Shown: positions 1 through 10,720 of the stretch, one piece after another
How positions within the stretch are numbered: the stretch's first letter is position 1
Layout: every line of letters begins with the position of its first letter
Notes under the pieces: model-generated
The model's input: only the letters and a program-made list of their open reading frames with translations
Databases searched by the model: none
Told to the model about the DNA's origin: nothing
Program-made: the position numbers and the translations under genes
Assembly (NCBI GenBank): GCA_000708835.1
Contig: DF237070.1
Coordinates: 62,001-126,000 of the forward strand
DNA from: Klebsormidium nitens
Taxonomy: Eukaryota; Streptophyta; Klebsormidiophyceae; Klebsormidiales; Klebsormidiaceae
Direction: 5' to 3'
DNA: 64,000 bases

Positions 1-502
1 CGTTGATGGAAAGGATCGGTCTTCCATCAACAAACGCATCAATGCGGAAAGGATCATGCAAGATGCGGAGCTTGTTCCCCCCCAGAGTCAGCCAGGTGTC
101 CTTGCTCGAGCGCGCAGACACAATTGGACTCTTCTTAGAATCCAAACCTTCATCCAAAACATCTGGCACCTCAAAGCGCTTCTTCTCAGGAACCTCCGTC
201 ACTTTAACCCTCACAATTCCATCCCCATACGCGGAGATCTCCAGGGGCAATTCTACCCCCGGGAAGTCTTTGTTGATCACAGTCCCTGAGAGCCCCCCCC
301 CAGCTGCCTGCTGCAATTTGCCCCCCAGAGCAAATGTGCTCGCACCCGGCTCCTTGGCCCTATTGCGCCGGCAGAAGGACGCCTCATGGCACTTGCGGAA
401 CTCCTCTGATTTGACAGCGAAGGCGCATTGGCAGCTCAGAAGGAGGCAAAGAGCGAAGCCAATCAGCGCGGGAGACATCAGCACCTTCTCTCCACCCCCC
501 AT
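1..502 (-). CDS. RSW3: ER glucosidase II alpha subunit (GH31), N-terminal part, runs off the left edge
   Basis: Glucosidase II trims the two inner glucose residues from N-glycans in the ER lumen and so controls calnexin/calreticulin cycling. The minus-strand frame opens at an ATG at 502-500 and stays open to the window edge (167 codons). Seen: a hydrophobic signal-peptide core (residues about 12-29), then KSEEFRKCHEASFCRRNR at residues 31-48. This cysteine-bearing F-x-x-C-x-x-x-x-F-C-x-R stretch just after the signal peptide is characteristic of the alpha subunit and is absent from most other GH31 enzymes. The rest matches the N-terminal beta-sandwich region; the catalytic domain lies outside the window. 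It is divergent from the DDX10 gene, with about 535 bp between the two start codons. A second in-frame ATG at 478 is possible but would shorten the signal peptide. The family call is firm; orthology to plant RSW3/PSL5 is inferred. Confidence 0.86.
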   Translation of the reverse strand, partial: MGGGEKVLMSPALIGFALCLLLSCQCAFAVKSEEFRKCHEASFCRRNRAKEPGASTFALGGKLQQAAGGGLSGTVINKDFPGVELPLEISAYGDGIVRVKVTEVPEKKRFEVPDVLDEGLDSKKSPIVSARSSKDTWLTLGGNKLRILHDPFRIDAFVDGRPILSIN

Positions 503-1037
503 CGCAGCGCACCGAGTCTGGTCGCCTCCTCAGAATGCAACTGATCCACCCGTTGTTCAGAGGTGTTCAAATGTGGGGATGGTGTCCTCCAGGCTCCGCC
601 CTGACCAGACGGTTGCTGCGTTGCATGCAGTTCGTGGCGTGGACGTGTGTTCCTGCAAGAGGGACAGCTCATGCAAGTTCTGGGGCACAGACACTCTTCC
701 TCTAACAGGGCCTCTGGAATCACAGGCAGAGTGAGTGGTGCTCAGCTCAAAAGTGGAGGCCTTGTCAGAGGTCCTATTGACAACATCTTGAGACTGGAAC
801 TTGTGGAAGTCGTGAACCTCTCTCGGAGGAAGAGACAGTTCTTGCTGCACAGGACAAAGTAAAACGTCAGAAAATGGTTATGACGCATGAAAGCGAAAGT
901 ATTTGTCAGAGGGAAGGCGCTCTGCTTGTAAAAGCATGCTCTTTGATGGCCATCGTTTATTTGTAGTGTAATGCCGCAGGGTTTCCTACACCGTTGCTTT
1001 TGTGAAAGCACCCCCGCCGCTTCCTTTTGAGACGCCG
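503..1037. promoter_or_regulatory. Divergent intergenic region between glucosidase II alpha and DDX10
   Basis: This region should hold the 5' UTRs and promoters of both divergent genes. Open frames here on both strands lack family features and I take them as chance. I see no clear TATA box or other defined element. A GTG-initiated extension of the DDX10 frame from 1002 exists, but the first ATG at 1038 is the better start. Confidence 0.5.
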
Positions 1038-4000
1038 ATGGCGGTGAAAGGTAAGGGTGCTGCTAAAAAGTTCCACCACCGCCGCCCGAAGCAACTTGAC
1101 CGAGACTTAGAGGAGATTGCATTTTTGGAAGCAACCATCAAGGCGGGAGCGCCCCCATCAGGCTCAAACCCACTCGCTTCTAACCCCTTGAAAGATGGAC
1201 AGAAGGCTTCTCAAGCATCAGAAGGCGCGTCAGAACTCCAGCCTTATGCAGGGGTCCGAGCGTTCGACGAGCTGCCGATATCAGAGAGGACGAAGAAGGG
1301 GCTGAAAGAAGCGAAGTATGTAAGCATGACAGCGATCCAGAGGGCCGCCATTCCGCACGCCCTGGCAGGGAGGGATGTGCTGGGGGCTGCTAAAACGGGG
1401 AGCGGGAAGACGCTCGCTTTTCTGGTGCCTACGCTGGAGAAGCTGTATAGGCTGAGGTGGGGTCCAATGGATGGGGTGGGGGCGCTTGTGATCTCCCCCA
1501 CACGAGAGCTGGCGCTGCAGGTTAGTAAGTTTTAGGGTTTTGTTAGGAGCCGAATGAGGAAGCATCGGGACTATTTGCAATGCACACTAAAATGATCTTG
1601 AAGACTAATGCTGTGAATTATTGGATTCTTTCTGGATGGTGGTGTGGATACTTGCAGTGGTCAATAATATTGCAGCTGGTTGATAATACTTTCAGGGTTT
1701 GGATGACAATGGTGGTAACGATGGTTCAGACTTCCTGATTGGTGGTGCAAACTTCTTTGTGCCTTGTCATCTCCGGATTTAATACTTATTACCACCTCTC
1801 AGAAAGAATTGGCAAATGTCCTCCAAATAATCTTTGAACTTTATACCAAAGAAAGACTTTTTACCACCACCATTCTGCACAACGCTCCAGAATTTTTTTG
1901 GTCATCTATTGTATCCTCATTTGTTTCCTACTTCACGTCTATCACCCATGTACTTACATCATCAGCAGCCTAAATGATTTCACCAGGACAAAGTGTCGGA
2001 AGCTAGAAATTTTCTATGCTGAAATGCTAGGCCTTTGAACAGTGAATCCATTTTGTCCAGATCTTCAGCACGCTCAAGACGGCTGGCAAGCACCACAACC
2101 TGAGTGCGGGGCTGCTGATTGGAGGCCACTCAGTGGAGCAGGAGAAGGAGCGCATAAATTCCCTCAACATCCTAGTTTGTACCCCGGGGCGCTTGCTGCA
2201 ACACATGGACGAGACGCCCAACTTTGACTGCTCCCAGTTACAGGTAAGAGCTTGCTTTGATTGGAAGGGGTAGCTATGAGGTCTGCAATCACAATGTGTG
2301 AGAAATGTCAGGATTATATATGGTGGTCATATGGTCTAGTCGCTGAATATTGTGCCAGGTTTGATTTGGGACAGGAAGTGGGTGGCTACAAGGTCTGCAA
2401 TCACAATTCCTGAGATTCTCAGGATGCATCCGGTGGTCAGAAATGTATCTGCTGTGATATCCTGCCAGGTTTGATCCGTGACAAAGAGCATAGTTGTAGT
2501 AAGCCATAAGATTTCACGATTTATTTCAAAAAGACAGATGAGAGCATGTTCGAAGCATACCTAGAGACAGACCGAGATGGTTGAGCTGAGAGGTTCTTAG
2601 GAAAGGTTCTTCGAGACTCCCAAGGTTACCAGTAGGGCTGTTCAGACGCTATCTGGATTCCTCCTAACATCCTCCTTTACAGAGTCCGCTCCAGTGAGGC
2701 AGACCGCATCTTTGGTCAGCCTGTTCTCTGCGCCCTGAACGCACCCAGACAGTTGCCCATTTGATATCTAAACGGCTCTCTCAAGAGTCCACATCCGTCC
2801 AAACTCCTCTACAGGTCCTGGTTCTCGACGAGGCTGACCGCATCCTCGACATGGGTTTCTCCGCCTGCGTCAACGCAATCCTCCGCTTCCTCCCCAAGAC
2901 CGGCCGTCAGACTTTCCTCTACAGCGCGACACAGACGAAATCCGTGCGTGATCTCGCACGGCTGAGCCTGAAGCACCCTGAGTATCTGAGTGTTCACGCG
3001 GAGGCGTCGGCAGCAACCCCCCTGAAACTGCACCAGACGGCGATCATGTGCCCGCTGGAGGAGAAGCTGGATATGCTGTGGTCGTTCATCAAGACGCACC
3101 TCAACACCAAGACGATAGTGTTCTTGTCGACGTGCAAGCAGGTGGGTGCTGGCGAGACCACTTTACGAGCCGGTTTCAGGTTGGAGCGCTTTAGGCGCTG
3201 GGGCGTTGGCAGTCATGAGACATGGATCTGAGGCCAATAGGCAGGTCGTTGTTGAAGGGAACCAACAAGGGGAATCGTCTTTTTACGTACAGAAGAGGGA
3301 TTTCTACGAATCTCGACAGGAACTTTTTCGAGGTATGGTTCAGTTCTGGTGGCAGGTCCGTGGCCTGTGGGTCAAACAGATTGGCAGTCGGGCAGAGATT
3401 GGCTCCGTAAAACGATGGCTGGGCTGCTCACCGCCAGCAATACACTCGGGTCCACAATGCCTTTCTTCTAATGTTCTTCGGCCGCAAGCTTATGTGAAGG
3501 GTTTGGATTCTTGCTCACACGTGCCGGGCTCAAGTGCTTAAGGACCGCTCTGGCCGTTACGAAATGATTTCTACGTTGACAAGCTGACAGCTTGAGGGAA
3601 TGCTTACGGAGGAGTAACAGTACCTTATCCTGATCATTGCCATTTTGGATCAAGGTCTAGTTTGTGTACAAAGGTTTTAAGCATCTACGCCCTGGAACCG
3701 CTTCTGTTACGGCGAATCTGGACAGCTGAAGGGAAGGAAACCATCTCGTTATTTATCTGAACTCCCTGTGTCGTAAAATGCAGGTCAAGTTTGTGTACGA
3801 GGCGTTCAAGCACCTGCGCCCCGGCGTGCCGCTCAAGGCGCTGCACGGCAAGATGAAGCAGGCGAAGCGGATGCTCGTCTTCCAGGAGTTCTGCGACTCA
3901 AAAGCCGCGGTGCTCTTTGCCACCGACATCGCCGCCCGCGGGCTCGACTTCCCGTCCGTCGACTGGGTCGTGCAGGTTAGTGTCAACTTTGTTGAGATTC

Positions 4001-7000
4001 AGACCCCTTGAGCTTGGGCATTCTTGAGGTTGTCAGGTTGTGAGGTAGAAGGGTAGGAAGAAGGTGTGCTTTGCCACGTAAGAGTTGGAAACTTTGGCGC
4101 TGGTAACAGCGTACGGACTCGATGTCCAGTGCTTATTTGGTCGTCCAGGTGCGTCGTCACAACGATGATGTCTTCAGCAGTTCGGCAATGGGATTTTGTT
4201 TGGCACTGAACTGGCAGGGTCTGCAAAGGGAAAGGGAACCTCAGTCTGCAGTTGTGCACTTCAGAATTTTCGAGGTTCCGTGCGTGAGCAAACAATACCG
4301 TCTCATTGCCTGCTTTGTAGTTGGCTAGGAGTTCTTGGTTGCTACCGCCCACTCGCACAGTCGGTAACAAGGGGTGTGGGGATCGAGGAAGCAGGCACCT
4401 TCTACCTATGTATACTGGTCGACACAGCGTTCTTAAACACGTGTTTGTCCTTATGCGGATCAGCAATGTGCTCTCAATGAGCTGCTTTTGCCTGAGCTGC
4501 TTTTGCCAGACGACTTTTTCCCAAAGAAGCAGAATGCACCAGTGTGCTCGATCACTTCACTAAAGCTTCATCAAGCAGCAATGTACAATCTGATGGATAG
4601 CTTGATCATGTAATCGATATTTTTTTTTTCGTTGTAGGTGGACTGTCCCCCGGACGCTGCCGAGTACATCCACCGGGTCGGGAGGACCGCCCGGTACACG
4701 AGCGCCGGGCGCAGCCTGCTGTTCCTGCTGCCATCGGAGCAGGCTATGGTGCAGCAGCTCCGGGATGCTAAGGTACACAGCACGCCCACCAACTCAAAAT
4801 AGTGCTCAGAGGACTAACTTTTGCTGCAATGATCTTCCAAGCTCTTTCCATTGCGGCTTACTTCGTTTCCGAAGCAACAAAGGAAAACACAGAAAGATGG
4901 TGCACGTGGTTGCGCGAAACGCGTGGATATGCCGTAAGAGTGGCTGCGTGCTGTTTGTAATGGGACAGCAACGCTGACAAATGTTTGTCTCTCCAGGAAC
5001 ACCCAGGAGTTGGTGACGTTTCCACTGCATGCAGGAGCCTCTGTGTTGACCTTTCGCGCACCTTCCATATTTCCCCTTTGAAGATTTTGAAACACATTGG
5101 CGTAATCCTCGCAGGTGCCTGTGAAGGTGATAAAAGCGAACCCGACCAAGATCCAGTCCACCTCTTCCAACCTGGCTGGGGTCCTGTCTCAAGACCCGGA
5201 ACTCAAATACACCGCCCAGCGCGCCTTCGTCTCCTACCTCCGTTCGGTTAACCTCCAGCCTAACAAGGAGGTATTCGACGTAACCCGCCTTCCGATCACG
5301 GAGTTTGCGGCTTCGCTAGGGCTGCCAAACGCGCCAAGGATCCGGTTTAGGAAGAAGGGCGCGGCAAAAGAGGAGGGTTTAGGGCTCAGCCCGAAAGTTA
5401 ACCCGGAGGAGAATGGGGGAGGGGAGGAGAATGGGAGCGAAGAGAACGAGGACGATGGGAAAGCCGGTGGTGTGAATAAGCCGGGGATGAGCGGGAGAAG
5501 AATCGCGGAGAACGGGCGAGGTGACGTGGATGATGACGTCACGAAACTTAGAACAAACGAAAAGGGAGGGAAAGAAACAGCTTCGGAGGGAGCGACTGAA
5601 AGCGGAGGATTGGTTGGGGAAGCGAACGGAGACACGGCGAAAGAAGCGAAGAAGCGATCGAAAATGGAGCGCCTCTTCGGGCGCAAGAACGCCGACGTGC
5701 TCTCGGACGCGTACCAGAAGCTGCGCGCGTCGGACGATGACGAGGCTGCTGACATCAGCGGTGACGAGGCGGGGGATCTGCTGCGCGTGAAGCGGAAGAA
5801 CCACGGGCTCGACGGAGAGGACGGGGAGAGCAGCAAGGGGGCGCTCGTGAAAACCGCGAGGTCAGTTCTGCGGTGCTTAGAGTTTTCGCATTCATCCCTT
5901 GCCCTTCGTTTCTTTCTCTGTGCACACTCTGCATTACAATGCAACTTTCTTCTGTTTAGCTGGTGCTTCGATCTTTCACGGATTGGTGAGGACCAAGAGA
6001 CCCTGACGGCCGCTTGCGGCTTTGCGGACTGTTCTTCTTCTTTTTCCCAGCATTGAATCGGTGATATCCCCTCTAATTCTTTCCAAGCCTCCACGAAAGG
6101 TGGACCAGTGACGGCTGACAATAGGCGGAACATTGTGCTGGCAACGCGTCCTGCCATGTACCCACTCAAGGCGGTCAGAGGGTCTTCCTTCTTGGCGACG
6201 ATGACTGCTTCAGAAAGCAGCCACCTCTCGTGCAGGAACTCAGAACCTGACGCAGAAATTCCCCTTCTTCCTTTTGCAGCAAGAAGAAGCGGATGAAGAT
6301 CGATCCGGGTGCGGCGGGCAACAATCGGCTATTGTACGACGAGGAGGGGAACACTCTGGACCCTCTGGCAGCGCTGTCGAGAGACCGGGACGAATCGGGA
6401 GTCGACAACCGGCAGAGGACAATGAATCTGACGGCGGCTGAGAGGTGGGACTGATGCAGAAGGATCGGAAAGGGAGACGGTAATTGCTTGCATCGATTCG
6501 TTGCTTGGTCAGTCCTCGTGAAAACATTTCCTAGCAGACCTTTGGGGATTGCCGTCTATCTGGACGGAAATCCTCCTTTTGAATCAGTTGAGGTTGTTGC
6601 TCGGTGTCAAACCAGGCGTCCTCCCATTTGCCGGTTCTTCTGACAAAGACGGAAAGAGGCAAACGTAATGTGTACCGTCCTATCAGCCCTGCACATTACC
6701 CAGCACGAAGCAAGGTCTCAGGTTCTGCAGTGCCCGCACGATGCATTCCGCTTGTTCTTTTCTGCCAAAATTCATCGAAAAGCTCACATCCTGTTCTCCC
6801 CACAGGTTCAAGAAGCCGCTAGACGCAAGGAGCATCTGTACCTTTTCTCTTCAAAACTGTTGCAGGGGCAATTCGCTTGAATTTTCGACTCAGTTGAGTC
6901 CACTCCATTGATGCTTAAAGGAAGCTCACATCCTGTTTTCCACAGGTTCAAGAAGCTGAGAGAGGAGATGAAAGTGAAGGACGCGGAAGATAAGCGGCTA

Positions 7001-7474
7001 GAAAAGGAGCGGTTGCGTGCGCTACGGCTGCAGAAGAAACGGAAGGAGAAGGTCCGCTCGGGGGATGCCGAACGGGAGGAAAATGCTGCGGGAGCGCAGC
7101 TCGGGGGGGCGGAAAACGGGGGCGAAGAAGGGGGGTACGGCAGTGAATCTGACGGGGCTGCAGGTAGTGAGAGCGACGGCGACCAAAGGAGTGATGGTAG
7201 CGAGGGAGGGGTCGCTGGGATTGGGGAAGGGGAAGTGGGTCTGTCCGAAAGTGATGGAGAGGGTGATTACGGGGATGAGGAAGCAGGAGGTACTAGCGAT
7301 GCGGACGAGGATGTAAAAGAAGATTGTGGAACGGGCAAGGGAAAGAGGAAACTGGGCTTGCATATGAATCCAGCGGGGACACCGAGCAAGAAGGTGCGGA
7401 GGAGAGAAGCTGAGGATTTATCGCTGGCCGACCAGGAGGCTTTGGCTCTTAAGCTGCTAAGTAGTCGCCGTTGA
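1038..7474 (+). CDS. DDX10: DEAD-box ATP-dependent RNA helicase, DDX10/Dbp4 (plant RH32) type
   Basis: The yeast and human homologues release U14 snoRNA from pre-rRNA during 18S/40S biogenesis in the nucleolus. Exons: 1038-1520, 2061-2243, 2815-3141, 3784-3975, 4638-4772, 5115-5860, 6280-6444, 6946-7474. They join in phase to 919 codons; the human protein is about 875 residues. Motifs in order: Q-motif region 94-110, AAKTGSGKT 117-125, PTREL 154-158, TPGR 202-205, DEAD 227-230, SAT 259-261, ARGLD 381-385, HRVGRTAR 407-414. The C-terminal third is typical of the subfamily: the VFDV stretch with a SLGL motif, then a long acidic and lysine-rich tail. The start gives [11 protein letters not shown], a basic N-terminus fitting nucleolar targeting. 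Five of the seven downstream exons begin with GT, and introns 2, 3 and 7 hold decayed copies of the following exon's start. No lesion is seen in the coding frame. Confidence 0.93.
2682..2755 (+). repeat. Decayed copy of the start of DDX10 exon 3, inside intron 2
   Basis: The stretch aligns with the functional acceptor and exon 3 start at 2811-2880. Shared blocks include gaccgcatc and a GTTTCTCC/GTTCTCTG-like block followed by aacgca. A CAG sits at the equivalent acceptor position, but the reading frame is broken by small indels. It lies about 130 bp upstream of the real exon. Confidence 0.65.
3482..3545 (+). repeat. More decayed copy of the start of DDX10 exon 4, inside intron 3
   Basis: Its 3' half carries cgtgccgggctcaagtgct, matching cgtgccgctcaaggcgct of exon 4. 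The 5' half (TTATGTGAAGGGTTTGG) is a weaker match to the exon's TTTGTGTACGAGGCGTT. It lies upstream of a better copy at 3651-3745, giving a series of three with the functional exon. Confidence 0.5.
3651..3745 (+). repeat. Copy of the start of DDX10 exon 4 with an in-frame stop, inside intron 3
   Basis: About 90 bp resembles 3781-3875. It starts with AGGTCTAGTTTGTGTAC against AGGTCAAGTTTGTGTAC at the real exon, and continues through a recognisable HLRPG-coding block. Translated in the exon frame it has a TAG at the second codon, so it cannot replace exon 4. The copies are about 130 bp apart. Confidence 0.8.
6779..6825 (+). repeat. Copy of the intron 7 / exon 8 junction of DDX10 with an intact acceptor
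   Basis: The pyrimidine tract, CACAG acceptor and GTTCAAGAAG exon start are nearly identical to the functional junction at 6921-6962. The offset is 140 bp. Beyond the first few codons the sequence diverges. The acceptor looks usable, so alternative splicing to it is possible but not shown. Confidence 0.8.
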
Positions 7475-10400
7475 GGACGTCCTCTTGAGTGCGACACCTC
7501 GCAAATGCAGTGCAGTTTTATCGGTTTAAGGCTGCTTGTATCTTGTCAATTCCATGTGCTCTGTCTTTTACGTTTGTCTCATCATCGGCACCCACTAGGC
7601 ATCCGACCCGCAAATGTGAGTATGTCAACCTACTGTAGTTACGCAATGCGCGGGCCACCGCGGCGGAGGTCGCCCAGCCGGACGTAGACGCGGTTTCCGT
7701 TTTTCAATCATTAAGCAGCGGCGAATTCAAGGTAAATTGAGCTGTTTAACTAACCGCATGTAGCCGGCCTAACTTTTTTTCACGCCCGGCAGGCCAGGCA
7801 CTATCTATGTTCTATAAAACGGGAGCTTTTATCACGACAATCAACCAGCATGCTCAATATGATGAAAATTATTTTGCTGAAATAGAAGCAATTAAACTTG
7901 GGCCACTGAGCATGAAGCATGATTCGTTCACAATGGGAAGTGCGAGCACCCTCATTATAAATGGAGATAGAGGTGTGAAAAAGGAAAAAGAACTGCCAGA
8001 GTGCTGCAGACTGATTGAGCGACTGCAACCAGCTAGGGCAGATATTTGTGTGCAAATTATGATCTTGTGGCGCTCTGGCATGATCATTACCATTCCAAGA
8101 CATGCTATGGGATTGCATGCACGAGGAGCGCGATCCTCGCATGATTTCTCGAGACATTGCATATAAGCAGAGGGTGGTTCAAAGGCTATGGAAAGGTGGA
8201 AGCTTCGCGATAGAAGGCCGCTTCAGACCATTCATGCAGAATTCAGACTCGTGGCATAACAGGAACGTTACGGGGTGTTGTGACCTACTTCGACGGGAAG
8301 AAAGCCGAAGATCCGGCGAAGACGAAGATCTAGAATAATAATTAGTTACAGAGGTAGATAAATAGTGTGCTGCGGATAGGCATAGCAATAAATAATGTTT
8401 GCTTGGAAAAAATGGATAATCGATGACTGCATTCGACAAAGTCTCAGGCATGAGATATTATCGAACTTATCGAGTAATTCGAACTATAAATTGGGCGGAA
8501 TCCGAACATCGAGCATCTGAGAATAACTTAAATAAGAAGTTGTCGAGAGGCTAATTCCGACGCGTACTGAGCCCAAATCGGAGCGCCTCTTCAGCTCGAA
8601 GCGAGAATTGTTTTATGGATGTTAGCCCGGTGGGGATAATGGGGAGAGGCGGCCACTTCCCCAGATGGTGGAATATAGCCGCGTCTGCTTCATCGAATCA
8701 AGGACCCTATTCTAAAACCCCTTCTAGTCACTTTTGACCCCTATTCGTAAAAATCAAAACTCTTTTTCCCCACCCTAGTTTCCCTCACATGCATGCCAGG
8801 CTTCTACTATTCAACAAATTGTTGAATACGGTTATATCAACGTCTTGGCGAAGGTCTGAACAATCATTGGCAAGCTTGTTGCTGGGCTTTGATGCCTTAT
8901 ACACCGTAGACAACCAGCCAGCAAGAGGCTTGCTTAGCTGCTTATTACAGAATCTGCAGAGCCCGGGACAATTGTGGGGCCCCTTTCTGCCCTTTCGTAA
9001 AACCGGCTGGCATTTCAATGCCCCTATATCTGAAACGGGCCTTTTATCTTGGCTGTGATTTTCGAATCGTCAAATCGACGCGGCTCTCTTCCAAATTTGC
9101 CAACCCTTTCCAGGGAGTGACCGCCTTTCCCCTGGTGGGTGTATTATTGAGCGGTGCGCATCCACATCTACTGCAATCTCGAGTCTAACCGGGACAAGTC
9201 CGAGGGTCTCTGAATCATGGGATCTCGAATCCTACTCTACCACGAGGTATCTATGGGGTATCTATGTTAATTGTTAATTGTTAATTCTTATAATTTTTTA
9301 TTGACGTCGGTTCGGAGCCATGACAGGCTTAGTCGACGATTGTCCTATTTAAGACCTCTGCGCGTCTTAACGTGCACAAATGGACAAACTTAGCTACCGC
9401 AAATTGGTCCTCTTGATTGAGAAAGCTCTTTAGGTTTCTCCAATCATTATGCTCGAAAAGTAATTGGAAGGGTAGTCTAAGGTCACTGAACGCTGTGCTT
9501 TCGAAGATGAAATGCGCTTCGTCCTCCAGTACCCCTGACCTGCAGAGCTTGCTTCTATGTCCCTGATGTCACTGCTGCTCTATACACAAAGCCCCACGGA
9601 CCACTGAGCGGACGAGGAGGATCACTCTGCAAACATCATGCCATGATACTCAAAAGATGTGCAGAAAAGAAACATGCAGGCATGTTTCATTTCAGCACAT
9701 ATGACAAAAGGGAAAGACGAACAGATAGTGTGTACTGTGACGTCCCATCGCGGAGTGACAAAAATGCCGCTCCATCCAAAGCGCGGGCAGCGAACAACGA
9801 AACGACATGGAAGTGGAGTAGGTGCCAATGGAACAGCAAGGTAGAAGTCAGAAAAAGTACCTATAGCACCCAGACGTTCAGTGGAGTTAGGTAATCACAA
9901 GTAGGTAGGTATCGTAGCCCAATGCTTGCAGAGCTCCTCTTTGCCTGTAAGGGGGGATAGCTTATGACGCCTGCATTATGCACTGATCAGTGGCTCCGAC
10001 GGTCCCGACTTGCAGTTACTACAGTGTAGAAAATGTTCCCGGTTCGATACTCTGTAGATGTCCCGGCGTGTCACCGCAGCTCGATTCAGGCCTCCCGATC
10101 GTGGAGGGGCTAGCTAGCCAATTGAGCATTGTCAACTTAACCGTCGGCCCGACTAGCTGAATCTGGTCAAAGGATGTCAAAGGGGTGCGCTGCTGTGATT
10201 GGCTCGGTTCCCGTGCCCCGGTTCGCATCCGTCGAAAAGCACGCGTAAGGCTGCATGTGGTGGGTGCTTGGTGAGAAGCGATATGCCGGCACGTAGGAAT
10301 ACTAAGCTCAAACCAAACACTAAAAATCTAACCTATAAAAACTACCCGCTCCGCACCCGTACCCACCCTAACCCCCAAACTAACCCTACCCGTCCCAGGC

Positions 10401-10720
10401 TGGTGATGTGTCGCTCCCTAGCTCCGACCCAATTTTCTGCCGAACAGCATGTTGACATCAGGCAGAAGTGCCAGCTGGCCTCCGCCGCCGGGGCCCGGGG
10501 GCCGCCGGGGCTGGGGCCCACTGGGTGGATAAGTTCAACATTCGTACGTCAAAGCCAATCACTTGCAAGGAAGAAATGACTACGACTGATGCAGTTTACA
10601 AGACGCCACATTCAACCATTCATTGCGCCAGCAAAGGGGATGATACTTGGAAGCAATTTGCAAGCAGACGTAGAAAGAGAAGAACGAAAGGCAGCTTGCT
10701 GATCCATACAACGGGACAGA
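7475..10720. other. Intergenic region between DDX10 and the patatin gene
   Basis: About 3.2 kb with no supportable gene. Short open frames exist but none has recognisable family features or codon structure. Seen inside: a short run of tandem TTAATTG units near 9265-9285, a tRNA-like A-box/B-box resemblance at 9181-9247 that does not fold as a tRNA, and at 10305-10400 a segment homologous in inverted orientation to the core of the element at 48344-48542. The composition and fragments suggest old mobile-element debris, which is inference. Confidence 0.5.
10305..10400. repeat. Dispersed repeat, inverted relative to the core of the 48.4-kb TIR element
   Basis: The segment containing CCGCACCCGTACCCACCCTA matches the reverse complement of about 48395-48480, which reads TAGGGTGGGTACGGGTGCGG. 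Flanking bases match less well (CTAAAAA, AACCCTACCCGTCCC). The TIRs that bound the 48-kb copy are not recognisable here, so this may be an internal or truncated relic. Confidence 0.7.

Noticed and set aside
3-734. Long plus-strand open frame (243 codons) at the left edge
   Set aside because: It is antisense to the glucosidase II alpha exon, which has a signal peptide and family motif; the plus frame shows none.
5234-6169. Minus-strand open frame of 311 codons rich in Ser/Pro/Phe
   Set aside because: It is the shadow of DDX10 exon 6, whose acidic/lysine-rich coding makes the opposite strand open.
9181-9247. tRNA-like motif: on the minus strand TGGTAGAGTAGG resembles an A box and ATTCGAGATCC a B box
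   Set aside because: The boxes are directly adjacent and no cloverleaf or acceptor stem can be drawn; at most a SINE-like relic.
10361-10395. CCCTAA-like bases, possible interstitial telomere repeat
   Set aside because: No regular CCCTAAA tandem array; the segment is better explained as homologous to the core of the 48.4-kb element.
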